Of a DNA stretch of 64,000 nucleotides, positions 1 through 9,498 are shown one piece after another; within the stretch, counting starts at the first letter, position 1; the number at the start of each line of letters is the position of its first letter. The notes under the pieces were generated by a model, which was not told the DNA's origin, made no database searches, and saw only the letters and a list, made by a program, of their open reading frames with translations. Source of the stretch: Methylomonas rapida (GTDB lineage: Bacteria; Pseudomonadota; Gammaproteobacteria; Methylococcales; Methylomonadaceae). Made by a program: the position numbers and the translations under genes. Where the stretch lies: the NCBI RefSeq assembly GCF_024360925.2, contig NZ_CP113517.1, positions 2,108,001-2,172,000 on the forward strand, written 5' to 3'.

Positions 1-247
1 ACAGGCAGCGAAAGTATAACCTACACTCTATCGACTCTACCTCACAAAACTTTAAGGTTTATGCGGGCAATCAAAGTTTTATGCAAATGCGCCGTCACCG
101 GTAGATTGTGCGCCGAGCCAAATGCGGCGCTGACGGAATTTGACGCGGCGCTGAGTATTCGGTCCCATGCCTTGCAAAAGAGGGAAGCCCAAGGTGCCGG
201 CTGGTCTTTGATGCAAGGGACCGAATCATTACCCTAATAACATCGGT

Positions 248-541
248 TGTCCACGAAATACACGAAAAAATCATTGTGTTATGAACGCTTGTCGATTCAG
301 CTGTTCGATGCAGATATTACTCTGAAAGTAGCAAAATCTGAGGGTGCGGTTGCTTGTTGGACAGGCGTCGGCGGCAAGGATGCCGCCGTCGAGCCAACAT
401 GGATGTATTCACGGCGGCCTGTCCGGCAAGCAACCTTACCCTGAAGACTATTTTCATTTGCCGGGGGGATTACTTGGTCTTCATGAACGTTAGGATGATA
501 ACTGTTTGCAACTTTTCGTGATTTTCGTGTGTTTCGTCGAC
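248..541. repeat. Inverted repeat pair of a TTTCGTG-type element
   Basis: The left arm (248-270) reads TGTCCACGAAATACACGAAA. The right arm (513-541) reads as its approximate reverse complement, with repeated TTTCGTG units ending in GTCGAC. A third copy in plus orientation lies at 19651-19675, also between genes. The arms enclose about 240 bases that contain a second palindrome at 341-442 and no credible gene. The arrangement resembles a small non-autonomous element or a cluster of intergenic palindromes. No target duplication was identified. Confidence 0.55.
341..442. repeat. Nested 102-bp imperfect palindrome
   Basis: The outer arms 341-366 and 418-442 are near-perfect reverse complements around the core GGTTGCTTG..GGACAGGC. 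Inside, GGCGGCAAGGATGCCGCC (371-388 region) forms another hairpin, and GCCGCCGT near 382-389 can pair with ACGGCGGC at 410-417. The density of nested complementarity points to a mobile palindromic repeat or a structured RNA rather than a coding sequence. Its copy number elsewhere in the genome is unknown. Confidence 0.55.
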
Positions 542-885
542 CCAATGACTTTTCTAGGATTACACGTCAGTAAAGCATAAAACCCTTACCCTCAGAGGAT
601 TCGCTTTCCGCAACAATAAGCCTCGCTCATGGCTTGCCTCAAGGGTGCCGGCGACGCAAAGGCCTGTTGTCTTGGGCCATGCGCCGGTGTTTTTCATTAT
701 CCATGTTTGTCTTTACGCGTTAAGATTACATTTCATAGGGATTATGTCCGCTTGTGCCGCCGCGAACTAGAGTACGGTCATGCGGGCCGCCATGCGAATA
801 AATTCCCCCGACAGATTGCGCGATTGCCCTGAAGGCAGTTTTGATGGGTGTGATCGTTTCTAAAAAAACAAAAAGGTAGCGTTAA

Positions 886-3800
886 ATGCCAAAAATCGCG
901 TTAATCGGAGGGTCGGCGGGTGCGTTGTCAGCCATCGAAGCTTTTTTCGAAAACCTGCCCCAGTCATGCGAGCAAGAATTTGCCTTTATCGTTATTCAGC
1001 ATTTGAACAAGGACTACAAGAGCCGCTTGGATTCCCTGATCGGCAAGTGGACGTCCATGGAGGTCGTTTTTGCGACGGACGGAATGGACGTTTGTGCCGG
1101 CCGAGTCTACGTGGGGCAACCGGGATGTTTCATGGAACTGATGGACGATCATTTTCGCTTGATTCAGCCCGATTCTGTTATGAAAAAACATAACCCCATC
1201 GATTTTCTCTGCCGTTCGCTGGTATCCGGCTATGCCGGCGATAGCGTCTTGATCATTTTGTCGGGTTTGGGCGACGATGGAACGGAAGGCGCCCGCCTGC
1301 TGAAACAGGCCGGCGGCAGAATATTGGTGCAGGACCCTTTGACCGCGGATTTCGACGGCATGCCGAGCAGCGCGATTGCGTCGGGTTTCGTGGACAGGAT
1401 TTTGCCCATGGTGGATCTGCCGTCGGCGTTGACCGATAGCGATAGGAATGACGTTCGAAAGCAGGGCGGCGCAATGCCTGTCCATAACAGTAATCAGGTT
1501 GCTTTTACCGGTATTCTCGAACTGATCAGGAAGCACGCCCACAACGATATGGCGAATTACAAGCAGACCACGCTTCGCCGCCGCATAGAACGCAGAATGA
1601 GCATGTGCCATGCCGATGACTACGATGCTTATCTTGAAATCTTGATGGATTCGCTCAACGAACTGAATCAACTGTCCGAGGATATATTGATCGGCGTGAC
1701 GGCTTTTTTTCGCGATGCGGAGGCTTTCAAAATCGTCGAACAGAACATCATCCCCGAAATTTGCGCGCGAAAGGACGTCAATCAACCGGTAAGGGTTTGG
1801 GTGGCGGGATGTTCCACCGGCGAGGAAGCCTATTCGATTGCCATTCTGTTGCTGGAGTGGTTTGCGGGCCAGCAGCAAAAGCCGCGCATCCAGTTGTTTG
1901 CCACCGATGTCGATGACAATGCCTTGGGTATTGCCCGCGCCGGTTTCTACCCCAGCGAGCTGTTGGCCGACGTGCCGGTCTATTTGCGCGAGCGATACTT
2001 TACCGAAGAGAAAAGCGGTTACCGTATTGCCAAGGTTGTGCGGGAGACGATCGTTTTCGCTTCTCATAACCTGATCAGCGATCCGCCATTTTCCAAGCTG
2101 GATCTGGTCGTATGCCGGAATTTGCTGATTTATCTGAACGGTACGACGCAGAAAAAACTGCTCAATCTGTTTCATTACGTGTTGTTGCCCGGCGGATTTC
2201 TATTTTTGGGCAGTTCCGAAAGCATCGGCAACGTCGCCAGGCACTTTTCGCCGATTTCCAAGCAGTGGCGCGTTTTTCGCCACGAAAACATCCCTCACCC
2301 CAGAACGCCGCAACTGCCGATTGCGATAGACCTGAACGTCCGCCGCTTGTTTGCGTCTTCTGAGCCCATTGCGGAGCTGGATAGCATCGCCTGCCACGAG
2401 TCGGTGTACCGGCGCCTGATCGAAACCCACGGTCCGGCGATGGTGCTGATCAATGCCCGCCATGAACTGCTTTATACGTCGGGAGACATTGCTCCGTACT
2501 TGACCTTGCCGACAGGTCAGATTTCTCTCGATCTGTTCAAAATGATCAACCCGGCCCTGGCGATGGCGTTACGCACCGCGCTCAAGGAAGTCGAGCACAC
2601 GCAGGCCGCGACGACCGTGGCGGTCGGCGTGGACGATTCGGCCGAAGTTTCCGAAACGGTGGTGATTCAGATCACACCGGTTTCGACCGTCAGTCACCAA
2701 GCAATCAGTTTGATTTGTTTTTCGCAGGACATCATCAATAAACCGACCTTCAGGCCAATCAGTTCGGCTGGCGACGACTGGATTCTGCAGCAATTGCATC
2801 AGGAGCTGAATTCGACCAGGGAAGATTTAAAACGAACCATCGAGCAGTCCTGCATTTCGGTGCAGGAAATGAAGGCCGCCAACGAAGAAATCATGGCGAT
2901 GAACGAGGAACTGCAATCCGCGAACGAAGAATTGGAGAGTTCCAAGGAAGAACTGCAATCGCTGAATGAGGAATTGATCAATACCAACGCCCATCTTGAC
3001 GTCAAGGTCAGCGAAACGGAATCGTTGAACGCGGATTTGAATAATTTGCTCAACAGCATCGTGTCGCCCATTTTGTTGCTGGATAAAAATCTCAAGATTC
3101 GCCGTTTCACGCCGGCCGCGACCCAGTTGATGCGTTTATTTCCCAATGACATCGGACGGGCTATCGATGACATCGTGCATTTGTTTGACGACAACAATCT
3201 CAGTGGCGATTGTTTAAGGATCATACGCGGCGAAACCGTCGAGGACAGGGAAATTCAAGGCAATAACGGGCATTTTTATTTGCGGCGTATTCGCCCCTAT
3301 CAAGACTCCAGCGGCGGCATTTCCGGGGTGGTGCTGACGTTTCCGGACGTTACCACGATCAAGCAAGCGCACCAGCAACTGTTTGAACATGCCAAGACGT
3401 TGCAATGGCAGTCCAACCTGCTGAAAGCCGCGCCCGTCATCGCGCGCGATTTGGACGATCGCATTGTTTTCTGGAATGACGGCGCGGAGGAATTGTTTGG
3501 CTGGACGCCCGAGGAAGCTGTCGGCATGATCGCCCATGAATTGCTGAAAACGCGATTTTCCAGGCCGTTGGAGAAAATCAAGGCGGAATTGCGGCAATTC
3601 AATCAGTGGAAAGGCGAGTTGACGCATATCACGCGTGACGGCGCTCATATCACCGTGTCCAGTAGTTGGACTTGCTATTACGATAGCGCGGGCCATCTGG
3701 AGGCGATTGTCGAAGTGAATAACGATATTTCGGCAAGAAAGCAGGCCGAGATAGCGCTGGCAAAAAGCGAGGCCATGTTTCATACCATGGTGGACTGGAC

Positions 3801-5472
3801 CTATAACTGGGAGTATTGGCTGGAGCCGGACGGCAAGGTGATCTACATGACGCCTTCGGCGGAAAGGATAACGGGCTACCGGCCGGACGAATTCAAGCAA
3901 ACGCCCGATTTGATTGGCGCGCTAGTGTTTCATCAGGATGTGCATCTTTGGGGGCGGCATATCCAGAAGGTTAAGTTTGATGACAGCGATTCGGTTGACG
4001 AGCTTGAATTCAGATTGGTCAAAAAGAACGGGGATATCATCTGGATTCATCATACCTGTCGCCCGGTAAGCGCGCCGGAGGGCAGCTATCTGGGGCGGCG
4101 GGTCACCGTGAGGGACATCACCGAGCAAAAGGAATCAGAAGAGCAGATTCGCAATTTGGCTTATTTCGATCCGCTGACCAATCTGCCCAACAGACGCTTG
4201 TTGATGGACCGTTTGCGGCAAGCGCAAATTGCCAGCAGGCGGAACATGCACTTTGCCGCGCTGTTGATGCTGGATTTGGATCACTTCAAAAGCCTGAATG
4301 AAAGCCATGGGCATCCGGTTGGCGATTGCCTGTTGATCGAGGTGGGGCGCAGAATCATCGAAAACGTGCGGGAAGAGGATACCGTTTCCCGCTTGGGCGG
4401 TGACGAGTTTGTCGTGCTGCTGGAAGGACTGGGGACAACCGAGCCCATTGCCGCCGCTCAAACCGAATCCATCGCGGAAAAATTACGCGTGGCGCTCAAC
4501 GACCCCTATGAGCTGAGCGATTCCAGAATGGTGTATTACAGTACGCCCAGCATCGGATTGACGCTGTTTTTAGGCACTGAGAACTCGCCCGAGGTTTTGA
4601 TGAAACAAGCCGATGTGGCGCTTTATCAGGCCAAGGATGCCGGGCGCAACACGGTGCGGTATTTTAATCCGGCGATGCAAGCCGCGGTTGACGAGCGCAC
4701 GGCGATTCAGGCCGCAATTCGTCAGGGTTTGTCGAATGACGAATTCCAGCTTTATTATCAACCCCAGGTAGACCAAAACGGAACCCTCGTCGGCGCCGAG
4801 GCGCTGATTCGCTGGCGGCATCCAAGCAAAGGCTTGGTGACGCCGGATTTTTTCATCGAATTGGCCGAAGAGACGGGGCAAATCGTGCAGATTGGAACCT
4901 GGGCCTTGGATGTGGCCTGCAAGCAATTGAAAGCCTGGGAAAGCGACTCGAATCATTCCAGACTGTACGTGTCGGTAAACGTAAGTGCGCGCCAATTCCA
5001 TCAACCCAATTTTGTCGATGAGGTCTTGCGGATTGTCGAGATCAATGGCGCCAACCCTCATCGCTTGAAGCTCGAATTAACGGAAACCGTCGTGCTGGAT
5101 AATGTCGACACGGTGATCAGTCGCATGAAGCATCTGAATGGGGTGGGCATAGAGTTCGCGCTGGATGATTTCGGCACCGGCTACTCGTCCCTGTCTTACC
5201 TGAAACGCCTGCCGCTCACCGAGGTAAAAATCGACAGGTCTTTCGTCAACGATGTTATCGCCGATGCCAGCGATGCGGCGATCGTTCAAGCGATTTTGGC
5301 CATGAGCCAGACGCTGGGTCTGGGTGTCATTGCCGAAGGCGTCGAAACACGAGAGCAATATGATTTTCTCGTGAAACATGGATGCCAGAAATTTCAAGGT
5401 TATCTGTTTGGCAAGCCCATGGAAATCGATGGTTTGAGCCGGATCGCCATCCCCTTCGGCATAAAATTATAA
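886..5472 (+). CDS. CheB-CheR-PAS-GGDEF-EAL hybrid signalling protein
   Basis: A 1528-residue cytoplasmic fusion. Residues 1-190 are a CheB methylesterase with the catalytic serine in GGSAG (S10), the histidine in QHL (H39) and the aspartate in GLGDDG (D131). There is no N-terminal receiver domain. Residues about 205-470 are a CheR methyltransferase with the SAM loop AGCSTGEEAYS (about 308) and the CRNLLIYL motif. A Glu/Asn-rich coiled coil (637-705) leads into three PAS domains (about 715-830, 845-955, 964-1085). A GGDEF domain follows (GGDEF at 1171-1175) with an upstream REED that fits the RxxD inhibitory site. The C-terminal EAL domain has EAL at 1305-1307, ELTET, DDFGTG, KID and EGVE. 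All catalytic signatures look intact. No che cluster is adjacent, so the CheB and CheR parts may act on an orphan receptor or may be regulatory. Substrate and output direction (synthesis or hydrolysis of c-di-GMP) cannot be read from sequence. Confidence 0.93.
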   Translation: MPKIALIGGSAGALSAIEAFFENLPQSCEQEFAFIVIQHLNKDYKSRLDSLIGKWTSMEVVFATDGMDVCAGRVYVGQPGCFMELMDDHFRLIQPDSVMKKHNPIDFLCRSLVSGYAGDSVLIILSGLGDDGTEGARLLKQAGGRILVQDPLTADFDGMPSSAIASGFVDRILPMVDLPSALTDSDRNDVRKQGGAMPVHNSNQVAFTGILELIRKHAHNDMANYKQTTLRRRIERRMSMCHADDYDAYLEILMDSLNELNQLSEDILIGVTAFFRDAEAFKIVEQNIIPEICARKDVNQPVRVWVAGCSTGEEAYSIAILLLEWFAGQQQKPRIQLFATDVDDNALGIARAGFYPSELLADVPVYLRERYFTEEKSGYRIAKVVRETIVFASHNLISDPPFSKLDLVVCRNLLIYLNGTTQKKLLNLFHYVLLPGGFLFLGSSESIGNVARHFSPISKQWRVFRHENIPHPRTPQLPIAIDLNVRRLFASSEPIAELDSIACHESVYRRLIETHGPAMVLINARHELLYTSGDIAPYLTLPTGQISLDLFKMINPALAMALRTALKEVEHTQAATTVAVGVDDSAEVSETVVIQITPVSTVSHQAISLICFSQDIINKPTFRPISSAGDDWILQQLHQELNSTREDLKRTIEQSCISVQEMKAANEEIMAMNEELQSANEELESSKEELQSLNEELINTNAHLDVKVSETESLNADLNNLLNSIVSPILLLDKNLKIRRFTPAATQLMRLFPNDIGRAIDDIVHLFDDNNLSGDCLRIIRGETVEDREIQGNNGHFYLRRIRPYQDSSGGISGVVLTFPDVTTIKQAHQQLFEHAKTLQWQSNLLKAAPVIARDLDDRIVFWNDGAEELFGWTPEEAVGMIAHELLKTRFSRPLEKIKAELRQFNQWKGELTHITRDGAHITVSSSWTCYYDSAGHLEAIVEVNNDISARKQAEIALAKSEAMFHTMVDWTYNWEYWLEPDGKVIYMTPSAERITGYRPDEFKQTPDLIGALVFHQDVHLWGRHIQKVKFDDSDSVDELEFRLVKKNGDIIWIHHTCRPVSAPEGSYLGRRVTVRDITEQKESEEQIRNLAYFDPLTNLPNRRLLMDRLRQAQIASRRNMHFAALLMLDLDHFKSLNESHGHPVGDCLLIEVGRRIIENVREEDTVSRLGGDEFVVLLEGLGTTEPIAAAQTESIAEKLRVALNDPYELSDSRMVYYSTPSIGLTLFLGTENSPEVLMKQADVALYQAKDAGRNTVRYFNPAMQAAVDERTAIQAAIRQGLSNDEFQLYYQPQVDQNGTLVGAEALIRWRHPSKGLVTPDFFIELAEETGQIVQIGTWALDVACKQLKAWESDSNHSRLYVSVNVSARQFHQPNFVDEVLRIVEINGANPHRLKLELTETVVLDNVDTVISRMKHLNGVGIEFALDDFGTGYSSLSYLKRLPLTEVKIDRSFVNDVIADASDAAIVQAILAMSQTLGLGVIAEGVETREQYDFLVKHGCQKFQGYLFGKPMEIDGLSRIAIPFGIKL

Positions 5473-5490
5473 GGGGCTGATTTTTGGCGT

Positions 5491-5499
5491 TGATATAAT
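5491..5499 (+). promoter_or_regulatory. Extended -10 promoter for the phosphatase gene
   Basis: TGATATAAT is a perfect extended -10 (TG, one base, then TATAAT at 5494-5499). No good -35 was found. A transcript from here would start near 5506. That argues against the GTG at 5509 as the start of the next gene and for the ATG at 5551. Confidence 0.55.
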
Positions 5500-5550
5500 G
5501 AACCCACTGTGTTTTTGAGCCTGGATTTAGGTATTGATGAATTGATTGGT

Positions 5551-6036
5551 ATGGAAAAAATTAAGGTTTTGTTTGTTTGCATGGGTAATATCTGCCGCTC
5601 GCCCACGGCGGAAGGTGTGTTCAATGCGTTGCTGGCATCGCGGGAATTGACGGATGCATTTCAGGTGGATTCGGCGGGTACGCACGCCTATCATGTCGGC
5701 GATGCTCCCGATTTGCGCGCGCAAAAGGCCGCGCGGGAGAGGGGGGTGGAACTGAAGCATCTGCGGGCCAGAAAGGTTAGGGGCGAGGATTTCGAAACCT
5801 TCGATCACATCCTGGTGATGGATGATGAAAATCATGCGATCCTGCATGAAATTTGTCCCGATGAACATAAATACAAGATTCGGCATTTCCTGGAGTATGC
5901 GCCGCATTTGCAGCGACGCGAAGTGCCCGACCCTTATTACGGCGGTGCCTATGGCTTCGAGCGCGTGCTCGACTTGGTGGAAGCGGCGTCGGAAGGCTTC
6001 ATCGAAACCTTGCGGCGCGAAGGCGTGTTGACTTGA
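5551..6036 (+). CDS. Low-molecular-weight protein tyrosine phosphatase
   Basis: 161 residues, the usual family length. The N-terminal phosphate loop CMGNICRS matches the C-x5-R-S active site of LMW phosphatases. The C-terminal DPYYGG supplies the general-acid aspartate and the following tyrosine. These cytosolic enzymes remove phosphate from tyrosine; in bacteria they often partner a tyrosine kinase in polysaccharide export, but no such kinase or capsule gene is nearby. The reading frame opens at a GTG (5509). I prefer ATG 5551 because it puts the phosphate loop about ten residues in and because a promoter overlaps the upstream option. The next gene starts 17 bases downstream and may be cotranscribed. 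Confidence 0.92.
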   Translation: MEKIKVLFVCMGNICRSPTAEGVFNALLASRELTDAFQVDSAGTHAYHVGDAPDLRAQKAARERGVELKHLRARKVRGEDFETFDHILVMDDENHAILHEICPDEHKYKIRHFLEYAPHLQRREVPDPYYGGAYGFERVLDLVEAASEGFIETLRREGVLT

Positions 6037-6053
6037 ACAACGGGGGATTCTAA

Positions 6054-6773
6054 ATGGCTATCGTATCCAATACCGTCGATTATCTGGATGATGGGGTTTT
6101 GCTGGAAGGTTTTTTTGCCTACGACGATTCGGTCGCGGGCCGGCGGCCTGTCGTATTGATTCATCACGCCTGGGCGGGGCGCGATGAGTTTGTGGCTGCC
6201 AAGGCGAAGCGTCTGGCGGAACTGGGCTATCTGGCGTTTGCCGCCGATATGTATGGCAAGGGTATCAGAGGCGCTTCGCCGGAAGAAAACGGCCAGTTGA
6301 TGCAGCCCTTCATGCAGGATAGGGCCAGGCTGCAAAAACGCCTGCATGCCGCCCTGGCCGCCGTCAAATTGATGCCATGGGCGGATGACAAGCGTATCGC
6401 CGCGCTGGGCTTTTGTTTTGGCGGCCTGTGTGCACTGGATTTTGCCAGGACGGGCGCCGATTTGCGCGGCGTGATCTCGTTTCACGGCTTGTTGACGCCG
6501 CCCGATAACATTCCCGAGCCGCAAATCAAGGCCAGGGTGTTGGTGTTGCACGGTCATGACGACCCGATGGTGCCGCCCGAGCAGGTGCTGGCATTGCAAA
6601 CCGAATTAAGCAAAGCCGGCGCCGACTGGCAGGTGCATGTTTATGGCGGCACCATGCACGCCTTTACCAACCCGGTTGCCAACGATCCAGTCTTTGGCAC
6701 GGTCTATCAGGCGGCGGCAGACCGGCGTTCCTGGCAAGCGATGCAAAACTTTCTCGAAGAGATTTTTGCCTGA
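6054..6773 (+). CDS. Dienelactone hydrolase family protein
   Basis: 239 residues with an alpha/beta-hydrolase fold. GFCFGG carries the cysteine nucleophile typical of dienelactone hydrolases, VLHGHDDP supplies the catalytic aspartate region, and GGTMHAFTNP supplies the histidine. Family members hydrolyse lactone or ester bonds in aromatic-compound breakdown, but many chromosomal copies have unknown substrates. No chlorocatechol pathway gene is nearby, so the physiological substrate is not assigned. A purine-rich GGGGG precedes the ATG. The gene follows the phosphatase closely and precedes the gyrA promoter. Confidence 0.88.
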   Translation: MAIVSNTVDYLDDGVLLEGFFAYDDSVAGRRPVVLIHHAWAGRDEFVAAKAKRLAELGYLAFAADMYGKGIRGASPEENGQLMQPFMQDRARLQKRLHAALAAVKLMPWADDKRIAALGFCFGGLCALDFARTGADLRGVISFHGLLTPPDNIPEPQIKARVLVLHGHDDPMVPPEQVLALQTELSKAGADWQVHVYGGTMHAFTNPVANDPVFGTVYQAAADRRSWQAMQNFLEEIFA

Positions 6774-6790
6774 CTAGACTTCCTGGCCTT

Positions 6791-6799
6791 TGCTATAAT
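6791..6799 (+). promoter_or_regulatory. Extended -10 promoter upstream of gyrA
   Basis: TGCTATAAT is an extended -10 with a perfect TATAAT at 6794-6799. A weak -35 candidate (TGACTA at 6771-6776) lies 17 bases upstream. The predicted start would leave a leader of about 90 bases before the gyrA ATG at 6898. This is the only strong promoter-like site seen before the gyrA-to-cmk cluster. Confidence 0.6.
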
Positions 6800-6897
6800 C
6801 ACGGGCTTTTATCAGCCTTGTTGGCGCAAAAAGGATTTGTTGCGACAGGCTAACCCGTCGAGCCCAAAATGCTTGGCTGAATTGGAACCACGGACCC

Positions 6898-9498
6898 ATG
6901 TCAGACTTTGCGAAAGAAATCATTCCCGTTAATCTCGAAGACGAGATGAAACAATCCTATCTCGATTACGCGATGAGCGTGATCGTGGGTAGGGCGCTTC
7001 CCGATGTCCGGGATGGCTTGAAACCGGTGCACCGTCGCGTGTTGTACGCGATGAGCGAGCTCGGTAACGACTGGAACAAACCCTATAAAAAATCGGCGCG
7101 CGTGGTCGGTGACGTGATCGGTAAATACCATCCACACGGCGACACGGCGGTTTACGACACCATTGTCCGCATGGCGCAGCCATTCTCGTTGCGCTACATG
7201 CTGATCGACGGCCAAGGCAACTTCGGCTCGGTGGACGGCGATTCACCGGCGGCGATGCGTTACACCGAAGTGCGCATGGCCAAGATCGCCCACGAATTGC
7301 TAGCCGACTTGGACAAGGAAACCGTCGATTTCGCGCCCAACTACGACGAATCCGAATCCGAACCCACCGTATTGCCGACCCGAGTGCCGACCTTGCTGGT
7401 CAACGGCTCGTCCGGTATTGCCGTGGGCATGGCAACCAATATTCCGCCGCACAATTTGGCTGAAATCGTTTCGGCCTGTCTGGCCTTGATCGAAAATGAC
7501 GCGTTGACCATTCCGGAATTGATGCAGATCGTGCCCGGGCCGGATTTTCCGACCGCAGGCATCATCAACGGCGCCGACGGCATTTACGAAGCCTATTCAA
7601 CGGGCCGTGGCCGCATTTATTTACGCGCTCGCAGCCATTTCGAAGACATCGGCGATAGCGGTCGCCAAGCCATCATCACGACGGAATTACCGTATCAAGT
7701 CAACAAGGCCCGCTTACTGGAGAAAATCGCCGAGCTGGTCAAGGAAGGCAAGATCGAGGGCATTTCCGGCTTGCGCGACGAGTCGGACAAGGACGGCATG
7801 CGCATGGTCATCGAGTTGCGCCGCGGCGAAGTGGCCGACGTAGTGCTGAACAATCTGTACAAGCAAACCCAGATGCAGACCGTATTCGGCATCAACATGG
7901 TCGCCTTGTACGATGGCCGTCCACACTGCATGAATTTGAAAGAGATTTTGCTGGCCTTCATCGATCATCGCCGTGAAATCGTCACTCGTCGTACCATTTA
8001 CAACCTGCGCAAGGCGAGGGAGCGGGCGCACATCTTGGAAGGTCTGGCGGTCGCATTGGCCAATATCGACGAGATGATAGAGTTGATCAAGACCTCGCCG
8101 AATCCGCAGGAAGCCAGACAGGGTTTGCTGGCCAGACATTGGAATGCCGGCCTGGTCGCCGCATTGCTCGACAGAGCTGATGCCGATCGCTCCCGCCCCG
8201 AAGATTTGACCCCGGAATTCGGTTTGGTCAACGGCCAATACCGGTTATCGGAGGCTCAGGCGCAGGCGATTCTGGATTTGCGCCTGCATCGTCTGACCGG
8301 GCTGGAGCAGGAAAAAATCGTCAACGAATACAAGCAATTGCTGGAATTGATCGACGAATATCTGCATATCCTGGGTAGCGATACGCGCCTGATGGAAGTC
8401 ATCCGGGAAGAATTGGAAGAAATCAAAAACGAATATGCCGATGCGCGCCGCACCGAGATCGTGCAGGATTATTCCAATCTGTCGGCCGAAGATCTGATCA
8501 CCGAGGAAGACATGGTCGTGACCATGTCGCACGAAGGCTACGTCAAAACCCAGCCCTTGACCGATTACAAGGCACAGCGCCGCGGCGGTCGCGGCAAGTC
8601 GGCCACGGCGACCAAGGAAAACGATTTCATCGACAAACTGATCATCGCCAACACGCATGACACCATTTTGTGCTTCTCGTCGCGCGGCAAGGTCTATTGG
8701 CTGAAAGTCTATGAATTGCCGGTGGCCAGCCGGGCTTCGCGCGGCAAGCCGTTTGTGAATCTGTTGCCGCTGGAAGAGGGCGAAAAGATCAATGCGATGC
8801 TGCCGGTCCGCGAATACAGCGAAGACAAATTCGTATTCATGGCTACCGCATCCGGTACCGTTAAAAAAACCCCATTGCCCGAGTTTGCGTATCAACTGGC
8901 CAAGGGTAAAATCGCCATCGATTTGCGCGACAACGATACCTTGGTCGGCGTGTCGCTGACCGACGGCCAGCAAAACGTGTTGCTGTTCAGTACCGACGGC
9001 AAGGCAGTCTGCTTCAACGAAACCGACGTCAGGCCGATGGGGCGAACCGCGGCGGGCGTGCGCGGCATTCGTTTGCAGGAAGGCGCGCGGGTGATTTCGT
9101 TGATCGTCGCCAGCGAAGGCACGGTGCTGAACGTGACCGAAAACGGTTATGGCAAACGTACCCGGTTGGAAGAGTTTACCCAGCACAAACGCGGCGGTCA
9201 GGGCTTGATCGCGATTCAAACTTCCGAGCGCAATGGTGCCGTGGTCGGCGCGGTGCTGGTCAACGACAATGACGAAATCATGTTGATCACCGATGCCGGT
9301 ACCCTGGTCAGAACCCGGGTCAACGAAATCTCCGTGGTCGGCAGGAACACCCAGGGCGTCACGGTGATTCGTCTGGACAAGGGTGAAAAAGTCGTCGGCG
9401 TCGATCGCATCGAAGGTTTGGGCGATGAAGACGAACTGGGCGACGATGACAGTAATTTATCAACCGATGAAGCCGATTTCGGCGGGGAAGAAGAGTAA
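6898..9498 (+). CDS. gyrA: DNA gyrase subunit A
   Basis: 866 residues, full length. The breakage-reunion domain has the catalytic tyrosine in AMRYTEVRM. The quinolone-resistance region reads [10 protein letters not shown], with threonine at the position equivalent to E. coli Ser83 and the usual aspartate at 87. The GyrA box QRRGGRG lies before the C-terminal DNA-wrapping repeats, and an acidic tail ends the protein. With GyrB it introduces negative supercoils. The stop codon overlaps the serC start in TAATG, so the two are translationally coupled. This gyrA-serC linkage is common in gammaproteobacteria. Confidence 0.98.
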   Translation: MSDFAKEIIPVNLEDEMKQSYLDYAMSVIVGRALPDVRDGLKPVHRRVLYAMSELGNDWNKPYKKSARVVGDVIGKYHPHGDTAVYDTIVRMAQPFSLRYMLIDGQGNFGSVDGDSPAAMRYTEVRMAKIAHELLADLDKETVDFAPNYDESESEPTVLPTRVPTLLVNGSSGIAVGMATNIPPHNLAEIVSACLALIENDALTIPELMQIVPGPDFPTAGIINGADGIYEAYSTGRGRIYLRARSHFEDIGDSGRQAIITTELPYQVNKARLLEKIAELVKEGKIEGISGLRDESDKDGMRMVIELRRGEVADVVLNNLYKQTQMQTVFGINMVALYDGRPHCMNLKEILLAFIDHRREIVTRRTIYNLRKARERAHILEGLAVALANIDEMIELIKTSPNPQEARQGLLARHWNAGLVAALLDRADADRSRPEDLTPEFGLVNGQYRLSEAQAQAILDLRLHRLTGLEQEKIVNEYKQLLELIDEYLHILGSDTRLMEVIREELEEIKNEYADARRTEIVQDYSNLSAEDLITEEDMVVTMSHEGYVKTQPLTDYKAQRRGGRGKSATATKENDFIDKLIIANTHDTILCFSSRGKVYWLKVYELPVASRASRGKPFVNLLPLEEGEKINAMLPVREYSEDKFVFMATASGTVKKTPLPEFAYQLAKGKIAIDLRDNDTLVGVSLTDGQQNVLLFSTDGKAVCFNETDVRPMGRTAAGVRGIRLQEGARVISLIVASEGTVLNVTENGYGKRTRLEEFTQHKRGGQGLIAIQTSERNGAVVGAVLVNDNDEIMLITDAGTLVRTRVNEISVVGRNTQGVTVIRLDKGEKVVGVDRIEGLGDEDELGDDDSNLSTDEADFGGEEE

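Larger units (their letters stand above)
1..885. other. Intergenic region without a convincing gene
   Basis: Two short open frames exist here (around 247-444 and 629-832). Neither has a ribosome binding site or a recognisable protein, and the first lies across a palindrome, so I do not call them. The stretch holds the inverted-repeat element listed separately at 248-541. It also has a looser inverted repeat near 160-225, in which GGTCCC with TTGCA faces TGCAAGGGACC. The leader of the gene at 886 lies at the right end, with only a weak AGGT about ten bases before its ATG. Confidence 0.6.

Noticed and set aside
247..444. 65-codon plus-strand frame
   Set aside because: It runs across the palindrome at 341-442, has no ribosome site and no recognisable protein.
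629..832. 67-codon plus-strand frame in the upstream region
   Set aside because: No start signal or family match; probably chance.
964..2175. 403-codon minus-strand frame opposite the CheB-CheR part
   Set aside because: Shadow of the real gene, with no motifs.
5509..5550. Upstream GTG start for the phosphatase
   Set aside because: An extended -10 at 5491-5499 would start transcription at about this point, and the added residues are not typical of the family.
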